A stretch of DNA of 64,000 nt. It comes from Magnaporthiopsis rhizophila. Lineage: Eukaryota; Ascomycota; Sordariomycetes; Magnaporthales; Magnaporthaceae. Below the pieces are notes generated by a model that was not told the origin of the DNA, made no database searches, and saw only the letters and a list, made by a program, of their open reading frames with translations. Numbering within the stretch: position 1 is the first letter of the stretch; each line of letters opens with the position of its first letter. A program made the position numbers and the translations under genes. Positions 10,114-21,775 of the stretch are shown in pieces. Location: the NCBI GenBank assembly GCA_003049465.1, contig PYSS01000041.1, forward strand, positions 1 through 64,000, read 5' to 3'.

Positions 10114-12528
10114 ATGTCCAACGGAAATCTGCCGGCGGGGGCGTTCTTGACCCAGCTCAACGGCAAGAGGTGTACCGCCATCCCTAGGAACGGTGGCGGC
10201 GGAGGGAACAATGGTGGTGGTAACAACAACAACAGGGGCGGGAACAATAATGGCGGCGGGAACAATAATGGCGGAGGCAATAACAACGGCGGCAACAACA
10301 ACAACAACAACAACGGCGGACGCCCCCAGCAGACGACGGCGAAGACCACCGCGCCGCCCGCCAGGAATACGAATGTAGCACCGCCGCAGCAGACATTCAG
10401 TACGACGGAATCTACTACTGCACCACCACCGCCTCCATCACCATCACCACCACCACCTCCTCCTCCTCCTACATCACCACCACCACCACCCCCATCACCA
10501 ACACCATCACCACCACCCCCTCCTCCATCACAACCCGCTCCTCCTCAACAGCCGCCACCCCCAGCACAAACCTCTTCGAGCCCATTACCACCACCCGCAC
10601 AAATAGCACCACCTGTAGCCCAACCAGCTCCATCAGCTCCTCCACCCTCTTCATCATCCGCTCCACCAGCTCCGCCGCCTCTGCCACCAGTCGTGATCCC
10701 GACGCCGCCAGCTTCCACCTCGACTCCGTCCGAGGTGCAAAATGGAGGTAATGAAGGGACCAGCTCTACAGCTGGTGGCCGGGACGGGGCCGGGGCTGGC
10801 GCTTCGTCGCAGCAGAATCCCCCTGCGCAGGCGCCGCCACCGTCGCCGGTTGTTGGCACATCGATAGCCAGCTTCTCGGTCATCCCCGAGAACCAGACAC
10901 CTGCGCCGGTCCCAGCCTTGCCCATCGTGTCTAGCATAGCTGCTGATAACCCACGACCCTCCACAGCCGCCACGGCTCCCCTTCCCCCGGCCGACGCTGC
11001 AAGACCGTCAGCCGGCTCGTCGCCAGCGGGCCCAGGGGCGCCCAATATAACGCCGTCCGCAGTGCAGAGCTCTCCCACGGGGAGCTTTCCCCTGATAACG
11101 ACCATCGGCGTCGCCCCGAACCCGAGCGATGTCCCCGCAACAGGGGGCAACGCCACCGACGGTCCGCAGACCAACCCGGTTGCGCAGGAGAGCGGAGGCC
11201 CCAGCGCCACAACCATCGCCGTGGCGGGTGGCGTCGCGGGCGGTGTGCTGCTCCTCGCCCTCATCGCGTTTCTGATATGGTTCCTGAGGAAGAGGAAGCA
11301 GAGGAAGCGGCGGAGCACGCTCCTGACCCCGCTCTCTCCCGGTCCTAACGTCGGCAGGTTCCCGCCCGAGCAGAACACGCCGGCCTACGTCATCAACCGC
11401 AGCAGCATCGGCCCGACGCCCCGTTCCGAGAAGCTCAAGGCTTCGCTGGGATACGGATTCTCCAAGGTGGCGGGGCGCGTGGGAACTATCCTCTCTTCCC
11501 GCAGCCCCGGCGGAGGCTCCTCGGGCGGCGTCAACATGAACCGCGGCAACTCGCAATTCATAGAGCCCGCCGCTGCCGTCCCCTCGCGCTCGGACAGCAC
11601 CGCGTCTAGGGGCCCGACCGGGGGCAACGGCAGTGGCAATGGTGGTGGCGGCGGCGGCTGGCTCGGTGGCGTGGCTGCCGGCTGGCGCAAGGGCCGCGAG
11701 GGCGACAGGGACCCGGACGATCCGTTCCGTGACGTGCAGGAGCGAAAGGCGCCCATGACGAGCGCCAACAACAACGGCGCCCAGCCCGACTTCCTGACGC
11801 TCCTGGGCATGGACGACCGCCAGCTGCAGCGGGACGCGCAGAAGAAGCGCGCGAGCCGCACCGGCAGCGCCTCGTCTGGCGACCATTTCCTCGGTAACCT
11901 CGGCCTGAGTTTCACCAACAGCAACGGCGGCAAGGAAGACCCGTTCAGCGATGTCAACGCGCTGCCTCACCAGAGCGCCAAGCCGGCGCCGCTCAACCCC
12001 TTCTCGGATGCCAACGCGATCCAAGCCCCGACGGCGGCCAAGCCTTCGACCTACGTGTCGGACGTGAGGCGGTCGCGGGGCCCTTCCGTGTCGGCCGCTG
12101 GGGCCGGCGGCTCCACCAGCGCCCACATGAGGGCGGCCGACAGCTTCTACAGTCGGGAGTCGGTCGGCAGCGTGGACAGCTTCCAGACGCGGCGCAACAA
12201 GTTCCGGTCGGACCCGTTCGACCTGGAGCGGCCGGAGCTGCTGGGCCGGGTGACGAGCAGCAACGCGGGCACGGCGGGCAGCAGCGAGGTGCCGCGGCTG
12301 AGCGACGCGATCAACAGCATCGGCGGAGGCATCCAGATGCCGGGAGCGACGCACCAGCGGACGAGAAGCGGAGGTTCGTCGTCCAAGTACTCAAGCGGCA
12401 TCAGCAGCCTGGGCGACTGGAGTGACCCCGGGCCCGACGTCGGCCCCGCCGCCAACCGGCACGATCCCAGCAGTCCCATTGAGAGGGGTGGGAGCGTCAA
12501 GAGTGTGGGTGTTGGCAAAGCGTTATGA
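10114..12528 (+). CDS. proline-rich single-pass membrane protein, function unknown
   Basis: An 804-residue frame starting in good context (CCAACATGTC). Residues ~30-75 are Gly/Asn repeats and ~105-210 are Pro/Ser/Thr-rich, with long PPPP runs, as in a glycosylated or wall-spanning stalk. A single hydrophobic helix (~367-391, start TIAVAGGVAGG) is followed directly by a strongly basic stretch, predicting a cytoplasmic C terminus. The cytoplasmic part (~400-804) is Ser/Gly-rich with repeated DPFSDVNA/NPFSDANA/DPFRDV motifs. The architecture recalls Mid2/Wsc-like or SKG6-type wall sensors, but no cysteine-rich WSC domain is present and I see no N-terminal signal peptide, so the topology is odd unless an upstream exon is missing. 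Function is not assigned. Confidence 0.75.
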   Translation: MSNGNLPAGAFLTQLNGKRCTAIPRNGGGGGNNGGGNNNNRGGNNNGGGNNNGGGNNNGGNNNNNNNGGRPQQTTAKTTAPPARNTNVAPPQQTFSTTESTTAPPPPPSPSPPPPPPPPTSPPPPPPSPTPSPPPPPPSQPAPPQQPPPPAQTSSSPLPPPAQIAPPVAQPAPSAPPPSSSSAPPAPPPLPPVVIPTPPASTSTPSEVQNGGNEGTSSTAGGRDGAGAGASSQQNPPAQAPPPSPVVGTSIASFSVIPENQTPAPVPALPIVSSIAADNPRPSTAATAPLPPADAARPSAGSSPAGPGAPNITPSAVQSSPTGSFPLITTIGVAPNPSDVPATGGNATDGPQTNPVAQESGGPSATTIAVAGGVAGGVLLLALIAFLIWFLRKRKQRKRRSTLLTPLSPGPNVGRFPPEQNTPAYVINRSSIGPTPRSEKLKASLGYGFSKVAGRVGTILSSRSPGGGSSGGVNMNRGNSQFIEPAAAVPSRSDSTASRGPTGGNGSGNGGGGGGWLGGVAAGWRKGREGDRDPDDPFRDVQERKAPMTSANNNGAQPDFLTLLGMDDRQLQRDAQKKRASRTGSASSGDHFLGNLGLSFTNSNGGKEDPFSDVNALPHQSAKPAPLNPFSDANAIQAPTAAKPSTYVSDVRRSRGPSVSAAGAGGSTSAHMRAADSFYSRESVGSVDSFQTRRNKFRSDPFDLERPELLGRVTSSNAGTAGSSEVPRLSDAINSIGGGIQMPGATHQRTRSGGSSSKYSSGISSLGDWSDPGPDVGPAANRHDPSSPIERGGSVKSVGVGKAL

Positions 12529-14522
12529 TAATGGGAGGGATTGTGGCCCAAAAAAAAGGAAGAGTAACGTGATGGCCAAGCACCCCTTCCCACTCCTTTC
12601 CGTGGTTCGGTTAATCTCACGTGTTTTTTGTACGAGTACGATGATATCTTTCTCTTTCTGTTCCTTTCCTTTCTTGGATATGTATTCCCACACACGGGTG
12701 GAAGAGCGCACCATACCCCTTGCCGCAGCTCTCGCTCATTTATATATATATTTTTTTGGACAAGATTTGCCCTACCATCTACATGATTGCGGGCACCTCA
12801 ATCTTTTCTTGTTTTGCCTTCTGTTGTTACTCTATTCCCTATTTCTGGGTGGGCGGTCGGTGCAAGGGAAACGAGGACGGAAAAATACACGCAAAGCACG
12901 CAGACACGCACGCACTTCAGACACATACATGAACACAAAACACAACACACAAAAATGGCGATGGAGAGGCGGTTTATTTTTGTATAGGCGTCTTTTCCGT
13001 TGCTTTCCAGAAGCAAAAAATACTGGCTTGCAGGCCCTCATTCTGCTACCGTTATGTTTTCTGCCCTTGCCTGCTTGGTTGGTCTTGTCGTGCGAAAGTC
13101 ATTGTGCCTATTTCTGCCGGAATAACTGGAACCACCATCTCGTTTGGTTTCCTGAGGGCTCTGCGTTATTGCTTTACTGTTGATTTCTTTTTCCCATGAG
13201 TGGTGGCTACGAGGCCATTTCCAGGGGATCCGCAGGAGGACGGGGATATGCGTTGGTGGATGGAGAGGAGGATGAGGCAGGCGTTTCTAATCGGTGGAAG
13301 TGGTATTGGTCGGTTTTCTATTTTGGGTCGATGGGATATTTCCTTGGGCGTCTAGGGAGGGAGTTACGGGTTTTTTTTTTCTGTTTGTACACATGGACGG
13401 TATAACGCCCTCGCCGGCAAACGCTCGTTTTAATCTGCAAGGGAGACGGGTATGGAATCTATTTTCTTTTTCTATTTATTTTTGAAGCACCAAAGCATCC
13501 ACCACGCCTTCCAAAGCTCATCCCTTCTCGCACCTGGCATCACTGGGCGGCAACCATGGCCAGCCAGCCATCTCAGATCGGATCGGTGGGCCGCCGGTTG
13601 CCAGGACCCCAACCAACGACACGGAAAGCAGAAACCGTCCCTCGGGCTGGGCATCTAAGCCAAAGAGGGGAATTGGGAATGCTGGATGGCTCGGCACCCG
13701 TTTCACATCTGCGGCATCCACAAACGGGGGAGAGCGGAAAAAGGGAGCTGATCGCCAGTTAACCGTAGACAGGGGAAGAGAGAGTCCTCAGACGGGGCGA
13801 GCCGGCAAAATTGCCCCTGTTCGAGGAAAACGACATGTCATGGTCACGACTTGCTTGCTTTTCTTTTTTGGGCTTTGCCGGCGATGACGGGGTGGGGCGG
13901 ACGTTAGGGCACAGATGCAAACAAGTTTCGCAGCATGCATGAAGCACCTGAGGGGCTAAGAAAAGCCTCCCAACGCAAGTCATATCCCATAGTCAGCCGT
14001 TCATTGGCCAGCGGGCAGCTTTCAAGGCGCAGGTACCAAAATGGAAGATCGAGATCGAATGGCGGCCGTTGTTTGATTGGACGCGCATTCCCCACATCCG
14101 CATCCCGTCGGAGGGGAATGCACACGCCAAAGACGCACCAAAATGTCACGTCACGCTTCCTGCCGCGGTGACGCGGGATGCAGACGCGGACGCGGAACGC
14201 GGTTTTTTTTTTTTTTTTTTTTTTTTTAATGTGACGCGTTTAATGACACGCTTCCCAACCTCTTTGCCATTGGGGAGTTATATAACAAACCTGGGCAGAT
14301 GCATGACACGCACACTTTCTTGGTTTGCAAATAGGATAAAAACATTTCAGTGACGTATTGAGAACAAGGATTAAAGGTGTTGCCTTAACGGCCCTTCTCC
14401 AATGGTTCAAAAAACAGCCTAACAGCCTAGGTAGATTCGCAAACCAACCCCATTCCGCCACGTCCCTCCCCCAATTGATCGTTTTCTCTTCCCTTCTCAT
14501 CTCATCGCACTATGCATTATGA

Positions 14523-14583
<61 letters not shown>

Positions 14584-14592
14584 NNNNNNNNN

Positions 14593-14636
<44 letters not shown>

Positions 14637-14882
14637 AAGGCTGGAAAATCCAGAGCAGCTGACTTTGGGAGGAATACCAAGTATGGAGATATACCCAAAC
14701 GAGTTGGGTTCGGTGACGAAAAGAGCAAACCAAGCAAAACAAGACTCCAAAGACCAGACGATATCGCGTCACGTTATTCCATAGACATGAGAGAACAAAG
14801 ACATGAGGCAAAAATATCAAAAATAGTAAAAACCAAAGGTATCATGGGCTCCGCCCCGGCAAAAACATGTCTAGCAGTCAAC
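12529..14882. other. intergenic region between convergent genes
   Basis: About 2.35 kb of 3' flanking sequence. It contains a T run (about 14203-14227) and a very long A tract with an internal N block (14524-14635). No coding signal is visible. Confidence 0.6.
14524..14635. repeat. very long poly(A) tract spanning an N gap
   Basis: About 112 nt made only of A plus nine N (14584-14592). The N block is an unresolved gap inside a homopolymer, so the length is unreliable. It lies just downstream of the Whi5-type gene's stop codon. Confidence 0.9.
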
Positions 14883-16411
14883 TCAGGGGAATTCGTCAAA
14901 CGTGAGCCGCCGCCTCGTCTCGCTGATCGGCGTCTTGCCGGTGCCGGTGCCGCTAGCGCCACCGGGTAGGACGACGGGCGTCTTAAACCCCCTCTGCACC
15001 GGCGCCGGGCTGGGCGTGATGTTGACAAAGTCGGCAAAGTCGAACGTCTGGAACGACGGCGTGGCCGGGAACGGGTTGCCGCCTCCAGGCGTCGTCATCA
15101 TGGACGACGGGAGCGCCATCCCACCACCACCGCCGCCGCCGCTGCCGCCGCCGCCGCCCATCTTTGGTGGCGGTGTAGAGGGCGGGTCCATGCGTGCCGC
15201 TGCTGCCGCCGAGAAGTTGCTGGCAGCCCGTCTCGCCGCAGACCGTGTGGCTGGTGATGGCGACGCTGCAAGGTACAGTAGCAGGTCGGCTGCGTCCTCA
15301 CCCGTCTTGCCGTTGTTGCCTGAGGCCCCGTCCTGCTGCGCGCCGTCGTCCTCGCCACCGTCGTTCTTGTTATTCCTGCCGCCCCTGCTGCGGGCCAGAC
15401 CCCTGTTGCGCATTGGCGGCGTCTGGGGCGGTGAGGAGCGCATGGCGGCCGCCGTCGCCGCGGCGCCGCCGTGGTCGTCGAAAGCGTCCGGGTCGACGCC
15501 GCCGCCATGCCGCGGCGCGAACGAGTGCGCGGGCAGCAGGTCGTCGTCGTCGTCGGACAGGTTGGCGGCGTAGTTGATGGGTGGCGGTGAGGACACGACG
15601 AGGGCCTCGGAAATGCGGTGTGAGCCCTTGAACAACGACACGTCGGGCCCCGTCGACGTGGTGAAGTGCTGCTGGCGGCGCGGCTTGATGGGCGATGACT
15701 GCGCCAGTTGGTTGTGGTTGTGGTGGCGCCAGGTCGAGCCGCTGCCGTAGCCGCCGTAGCCGAGGTCCAGGTTCCCACCGCCGACGGCTGCTACTGCTGC
15801 CGCCGCGGGGTTAAATGCGGCCCTGCGCGGGGTGGGGGAGGCCCGGAAGCGCTTGCTGGGGCTCGACATGGCGTAGTGCGGAGGCTGTCGACTATCGCCG
15901 TCGAAGGTCGCCATGTATGTGCGCTTGCGGTGGTGGCCGGTGCTCCTACCGCCGCCGCTGCTGGGGCCGATGGCGTCCGAGAAGAAGACAGGCCCGGTGG
16001 CCTTGAGCGGCGAGCTCGTGAGGGCGCGGTTGGCCGACGACGACGAGGTGGGGTAGTAGGGAAGATCAGAAGCGCTGCTGCTGGAAGAGTCGGAGAGCAT
16101 GTCGCCCTCGGCCAGCATGCGCCGGCGCCGCCTCTCCTCCTCGAACCTCGGCTCCAGCGAGTCGAGCGTCAGCTCCTCGAGGCCGTGCGTCGTCTTGAAC
16201 TTTGCGAGCGCAAGGCTGTTCTGAAGTCTCCTGGCCATCTGGTGTTGCGAAAGTCGGTTAGTTGGCGGGGGGAGGAAAAGGCGGTGGCGCAAGCTTCAAC
16301 GAGATAACCAACCTTTCCTAGCTCGGCCCTCCTCAGCACCTTGTCAGCCACGACATCAGGCTGCCTCGAGAAGGAAATCGAGGTGGACGACATGGTCATT
16401 GTGCTCGCCAT
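14883..16411 (-). CDS. Whi5/Nrm1-type G1/S transcriptional repressor
   Basis: Two exons: 16313-16411 (33 codons) and 14883-16238, split by a 74-nt intron with a CTAAC branch site, giving 484 residues. The exon junction makes ...VLRRAELGK-MARRLQNSLALAKFKTTHG..., followed by LEELTLDSLEP. This matches the GTB/Whi5 domain (PF08528) that binds SBF/MBF-type G1/S transcription factors and represses them until CDK phosphorylation. The rest is low-complexity with many possible CDK sites, such as SSPSKRFRASPTPRR and several SSP/TP pairs, as expected for a substrate of G1 cyclin-CDK. The frame is intact. Family membership is good; whether it behaves like Whi5 or Nrm1 cannot be told from sequence. Confidence 0.8.
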
Positions 16412-18970
16412 CGGACTTTGGTGATGATTCTATGGCATCAGTTGTATAGAGGTGTCGTGGTAGTCGAAAAGAGTCCCCTCTCCGGCTCGCCAGGTTTTGG
16501 TGCTGGCGGGCGTGCAAGTCTAGGAGGGCGTCGGTCGAGGTGGTGGGCGCAAAAGAGTGGTGGTGGTGGTCGAGGAAATGAGATGATTGGATGTCGTTGG
16601 ACTCGCACTGGCGCCTGCTGGTGCAGAAAAGAAGGACTGGGCCGAGGTGAGACGCAAGACCGGATGAGAATTCAAAAGTCGGTATGGTTCGGTAATGTAC
16701 TAGGGTGGTGCGAAAAGCAGGCCGGGAGCAAAATGTTGGTAAAGGGGTGAATAGGTAGACAACTCGTGCCGTCACAAAAAATTAGGCAGATCTGGACCGT
16801 GAAAGTTGAGAACGCTGGCTGTTGGAGCAAAAGGGAAAAAAAGGTGGAGGAAGTCTGGGCCGCCTCCTTCGTCAGGTCGCAGCTTCACGCCCGTCGTTAG
16901 GGCGCCCGCCTTCTCCGCCCCAGCAAATTCTCATTCCTGTGGAAACCGGCACCTGGTCAGGCAAAAGGAGGAGGGAGATTAGGTGAGCGCCATCAGCTGG
17001 AACGTGCCACTTCCAGGGCTGGGGTCGCTGGGGTCGATTGAGCTCCTGGGCTGGGGCTCACGATTCGGGTCTGGCCTATAGGGAAGGCCGCTCAAGACGC
17101 ACGGCACACAGCACGGCTACAGGGGGCGGTGCACACGCAAGGGTCACTAATTTGCCAGCCCGCAACGGGAGGTGCGTGCTCGATTGATCAATTATCGAAC
17201 GACAGGCTCGAGGAAGAAACCCCCTTTTTGCGCCGTCCATCTGCCTCGTGCACTGTTTTTGTTTCTTTGTTGGTCTGTTATTGCTACACCTGAACAATTG
17301 GTTCAGACCAACTCGCCCAATTTACCTTTGGACCTGACCAATGGCTGCTGCGAGGCTGCGCCAAGGTTGCGTGTGCGATTTGGATATCAAAACCATCGCT
17401 ACTTTGCGACGCCAGAGCCACGCCACCAGCCCTGGTGACGTAGCACGGCGGGTCAAACTCGGAAGAGGAGGCATCGATGGCAGGAGGTAAATATGGCCAC
17501 AGTCTCTACAAAGAAGGCGCTTCGAGAAGAAGCGGATGGGCGCATGCCCAACTCTCAGGGCTGTGACTGAACAGCCTGTCCACGGAGCACATTCAACAGC
17601 AAGACATGTATCACACCGCGATCCAGCAAGGCTGTAAGGGCTGGGCGGACGGCCAGCCTCTTGGACGGCGACTGTTGGAATGGGATAGCGGCCCTGTGCC
17701 AACGCCGCGCCAAACGCTAACGGTCTGGAAACCCGCGGGCGTGTGTTACTTTCCCATCAAGGGATGGATGGTCAACGATAGCAAACGGGCACACGAGAGT
17801 GCCGTTCCTCCTGCCGTGGAACCACGACAGGGACTGAAAAGGCCATTGCTTCCACGAAGGCCAACTAGTTATATATCATGCGCCCGTCCGCGTTTAAACA
17901 GCGAGAGAAATAACTGCGCGACTTTCGGAGCGGACGATGCTATGGCCCCCAGGCGGTCGACGTCACAGGGAGAGACGTATCAGTCAGGGATGAGGTCCGT
18001 CCACACAGGTTTTCCGGGAGAAAAAGCAATTTAAATCCCTGCCCATACAGCTGTATCAGTTCCGGCTTGCGCTATCAGTGCGCTGGAATGAATGCCTTGC
18101 TTTTTGTCCGCTGCAACGCTTTCCATTGGCCAAGTGTTTTTTTTTTGTTTTTTTTATTTTTTTTTATTTTTTTTTTTGCTTGTTCAAAGCAACACTTCTG
18201 CCCCCACCTGACGCCGTTGGCTGGGCAGCTTGAGCCAAATGCCCGGATTGGCTGAGCACACTGGTGGCACGCCAGCGAATTAGCACACAAGCTAGCGGAA
18301 AGCAGAAGAGCGCCACAAAGGATGACACTGGCAGCGATAAGCGGATGTTGACATGGATGCGTCCGTCGTCGGGCAAGCGCAATAGCCGGTCTCCGACACA
18401 GGGCTAGGACTGTTTGTCGAACGTGGCGGGTGCTTGCTGTTTGGGGCTCTGGAAAAGTCTCAATCTTGGGTGTGTGTGCAAGGTGGGAGGCGCATGGTAT
18501 TTATCCGTAACGGACCGACCTGTATTCGACCTCGTCTGCTCGTTGCTCCCCATTGAGAAACATAGAAGACGGGAGGACAGCTCACCCGCACACACACCAC
18601 AACGCAGCTGCCGGGTCCACCACACCCTCGTATTCGCCCAAGATGCGGGGATAACTGCCATTGATCAGCTCGTAAGAAACTCAACACGGGCAACCCCGCA
18701 CGCAATAAAGCCTGGCGACCTGGCTCAATGTGGGGAGCGTCTTGGCTGGTGTTGCAACAGCTGACGCTGTGATGCGGCAACACTGCAGGTCGCCATATGC
18801 ATCCACATCGGTCTTGCATCATACCATACCCTCCGGGCCGACGAGCTGTGCATACATACCTGTTGTGTGCAAGTTCTTGGTGGCAGCTAAGGTAGTGTCC
18901 AACGACATGCGGGCTTCCGGCCGGTAGACCGCCATGTTGCGATGTTGTCGCACGGCGTCACGATGAAAGG

Positions 18971-19021
<51 letters not shown>

Positions 19022-21775
19022 ACAGAAAAGAAAAGTGCCCATCCAGAAAACCCCACCTGTTTACCTAGTCGACGTCAAGCTACGCAGCGGTCTAGACATC
19101 CCCATCCCATCCCGGCTTTCGTCTATCTAGCTATAGCGTCCAGTCTATCAGATAATAGGCCAAGGTTGTTGCGCAAAACGCAGCGGTCTAGCCTAACTTA
19201 GTCTCTTCTGTTATCCGACCTGATATACCTATCCAATCCAGTTGCGACGAGCGTGTGATTCAGGGGGCTCCTCCTCTTCTCATTTTTCCTTCTTTTTTTT
19301 TCCCCCTCTTTGTTCGTCCGCGCAAGCTGGGACGGAAGAAAGTACAGACGGCAAAAGGTCGAGATGTAAACCCAATCATTGGCGGTGCGGGCCATCTAAG
19401 CCAAAAAACCGGATGCTTCATGGCAGAGTCAGCCCACTTTTGTGTGTGTTCCCTTTTGGGAAGCCCTGCCTTGTCGCTCTTCCTCGTAAATTAAACATCT
19501 GGTCGCATACATCATCCATCAAGTCACCAATGCTACCCGCCCGCAACCCTCCCTTCCCGCTCGTCATGGTTGATGGGAGCCACTTTTCTTTGTCTTTATT
19601 TATCTGCACCACCAGGTATTTTCTGTGGCCAGGGCCAGGGGAGGACGAAGCTCCAGTTTCTGGTTCCTCTTGTTTTTCCGTATCGCAAAGTCTTACAAGA
19701 CAGGGGGTAGGGGACACAGGAGGGTGGACAGGAAAAACAAATAAATCATGTTGACTTGTGGCAGTGACCGGTTTCCTCATCCACCCAAACCAAATCCTAT
19801 CCTCGACTCAATTGTTCTGATCCGAGTCGCTCTGCCCTCTGACGAATCCGTCTACGTAACCCCGAGTCACCTCCTGCAGCCACCGCAGCAGGAAATCCCC
19901 AGCGGCGCGATAGGGCTATTCGGTGAGATCAAATGATCCATGACGGGAAAGCTACCGGGCGGTCCGCGGCTTGCTTTCGTGGCTCTGCAGGACCTCAATG
20001 CCGGTCTAACGTATCTATTCTTGTTTTTTTTTTTTTTCGCTTCTAGTCAGGCCAGCCGCTCCCTGCTTTTGCCGTGTTTCGCCGCCCGCGCCGCTGAGGC
20101 TTAGACTGCGGCGATCAAGGGCAGTCGGTTCATGGAAAAGGCCGGCGGACACGTTTGTTCGCAAGGTTTAACCTGACCGGGGCCTCTTAGGGGATATCGG
20201 GCGTCCATCACCAGCCAGCACGACGCTGGCAAAAGAAAGCAAGCTTCCCAGTCCTTAACCCCTGGTCGCCCCGATAAGAAAAGCTCCTCTCGTGGGCCCC
20301 AGCGCGCCGATCCACGCATCAACCCTGCCGTATCTCCTGGCCGCCCTGTTATTTTGGTTCCCGTCGAGTCGAATTTCTCGCCTGCCCTATCACTACCGCC
20401 CGTCCGAAAAACCAGCCCGGACCCGGGAGACGTTTCTGTCGGACTTTGCCAAGTTCGCCAGGGGGGTTGAATACCACCCGCCGCCTGGGCACAGCACACA
20501 TTTTCCAAGACCAAGGGGCCCCCCACCTGACAGCAGCAGCTCCTCCGATTTGCTGGTGGTTTCTTTTGCCCACGACAGAAGAAACATTGAAGTGGACACA
20601 CTTGCATGCAAGCTCCGGCGACCGTCTTTGATCGACACACATCCGGCGTCTGCTCGACAGGTACAGCCCGCGCAGGTACTGCAGGCTAGCAAGCCCGACC
20701 TTTTCACACCCGCAAGCGGACGAGGGCTTTGTTTGTTGTGATAGCCACCGTCGATCCGTGCTTGGGTCTCATCTTGTCACTGCTGTGTGCAACAACCACC
20801 TGGCTTGAGTGACCTTTCCCCTTATAATTTCTTTTCTTTTTATCCGCATCCCTCCTTGTTGGCCCTGTCTTCGCGCTTGCACGGCAATCCCGACCGCGGG
20901 CCCGGCTTGAAACGGTCGACGTCATCGATAGCTCTTGGTACCAGCGTTGCTAGCCTCTCCCTTGGTCGCCAAGCGATTCCCGTTGGCAGGTTCTGTGTGC
21001 TGGGTTGCCGGTTAGGTAGCCCTAGCGCGTAATCCCGGCCCGGTCTGTGCCTGGGTTCGGTGGGGACCAGAGTTGATTGACAGTGAGATCCACCCACTGT
21101 GCGTGCATTGCTCCTGCCACTGCAAGCCAGCACACGCGGTGACGGCGACCGCGAGATTTGCAACCGCGAGGTTCGACAGGACGAGGTACGTACCGAATTC
21201 CATTTCCCTGCTGTGTTCAACCCGTATCCGTCACGATCCCAGCTCCATCATTGTTCCTTCAAGCAAGCCTGGGGCCCGGCAGGCTCCATCCGGGCTGCCG
21301 CCGCTGCCACTTCACACCTCACACTTCATACTGTACTGCCCACCTCCCATCCTTCTCGCTTTTCCTCGTCGTCATTTCCCTTCCGTCCTACGCTTTTTAA
21401 TCTTTTGCTCTCCCTGATCTCCTGCCCCGCCTGTCGTATGTGACTTTCTCCTCCGTTTTCGTTCCCGTCTCTGCCGTGAAAGCTCGTTTGCTGCTGTCGG
21501 TTGCTGTCAGGCTGCTTGTGTTTGCTGCTGTTGTTCTTCCTCGCCGGTGAACGGACGCCAATTTATCCCATAAGTGGGCTTGTCTTTCGCGCTTCTCGCT
21601 TGTTCCTGTTCTTTTTTTTTTTTTCCTTCCCCTTGCCTTCCAGTCCAAACCCACCAACGCCCGGGTGCGGCGCCTTTCCTGTCGGGTGTCTGACGCCCCC
21701 ACGTGTGCGCGCCCGGGTTGGCTGGTGTTTGTTGACTTTCCGCATTCCTGGCTTCACCAGACAGCCACACGCCCA
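16412..21775. other. long divergent intergenic region
   Basis: About 5.4 kb between the divergent Whi5-type gene and the peptidase gene. No gene is supportable. It includes a ~50-nt A tract (18971-19020), mixed T/A runs near 18134-18178 and further T runs near 20024 and 21612. The last few hundred bases are pyrimidine-rich leader-like sequence before the ATG at 21776. Confidence 0.55.
18971..19020. repeat. poly(A) tract
   Basis: Fifty consecutive A residues, one of several unusually long mononucleotide runs in this window. No target-site duplication or upstream gene copy that would mark a retroposed sequence is evident. Confidence 0.9.

Noticed and set aside
11008..12354. 448-codon minus-strand open frame
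   Set aside because: It is the antisense shadow of the membrane-protein gene; Arg/Ala/His-rich without recognisable segments.
14584..14592. N block as a possible feature boundary
   Set aside because: It is an assembly gap inside a homopolymer with the same sequence on both sides; nothing biological can be claimed.
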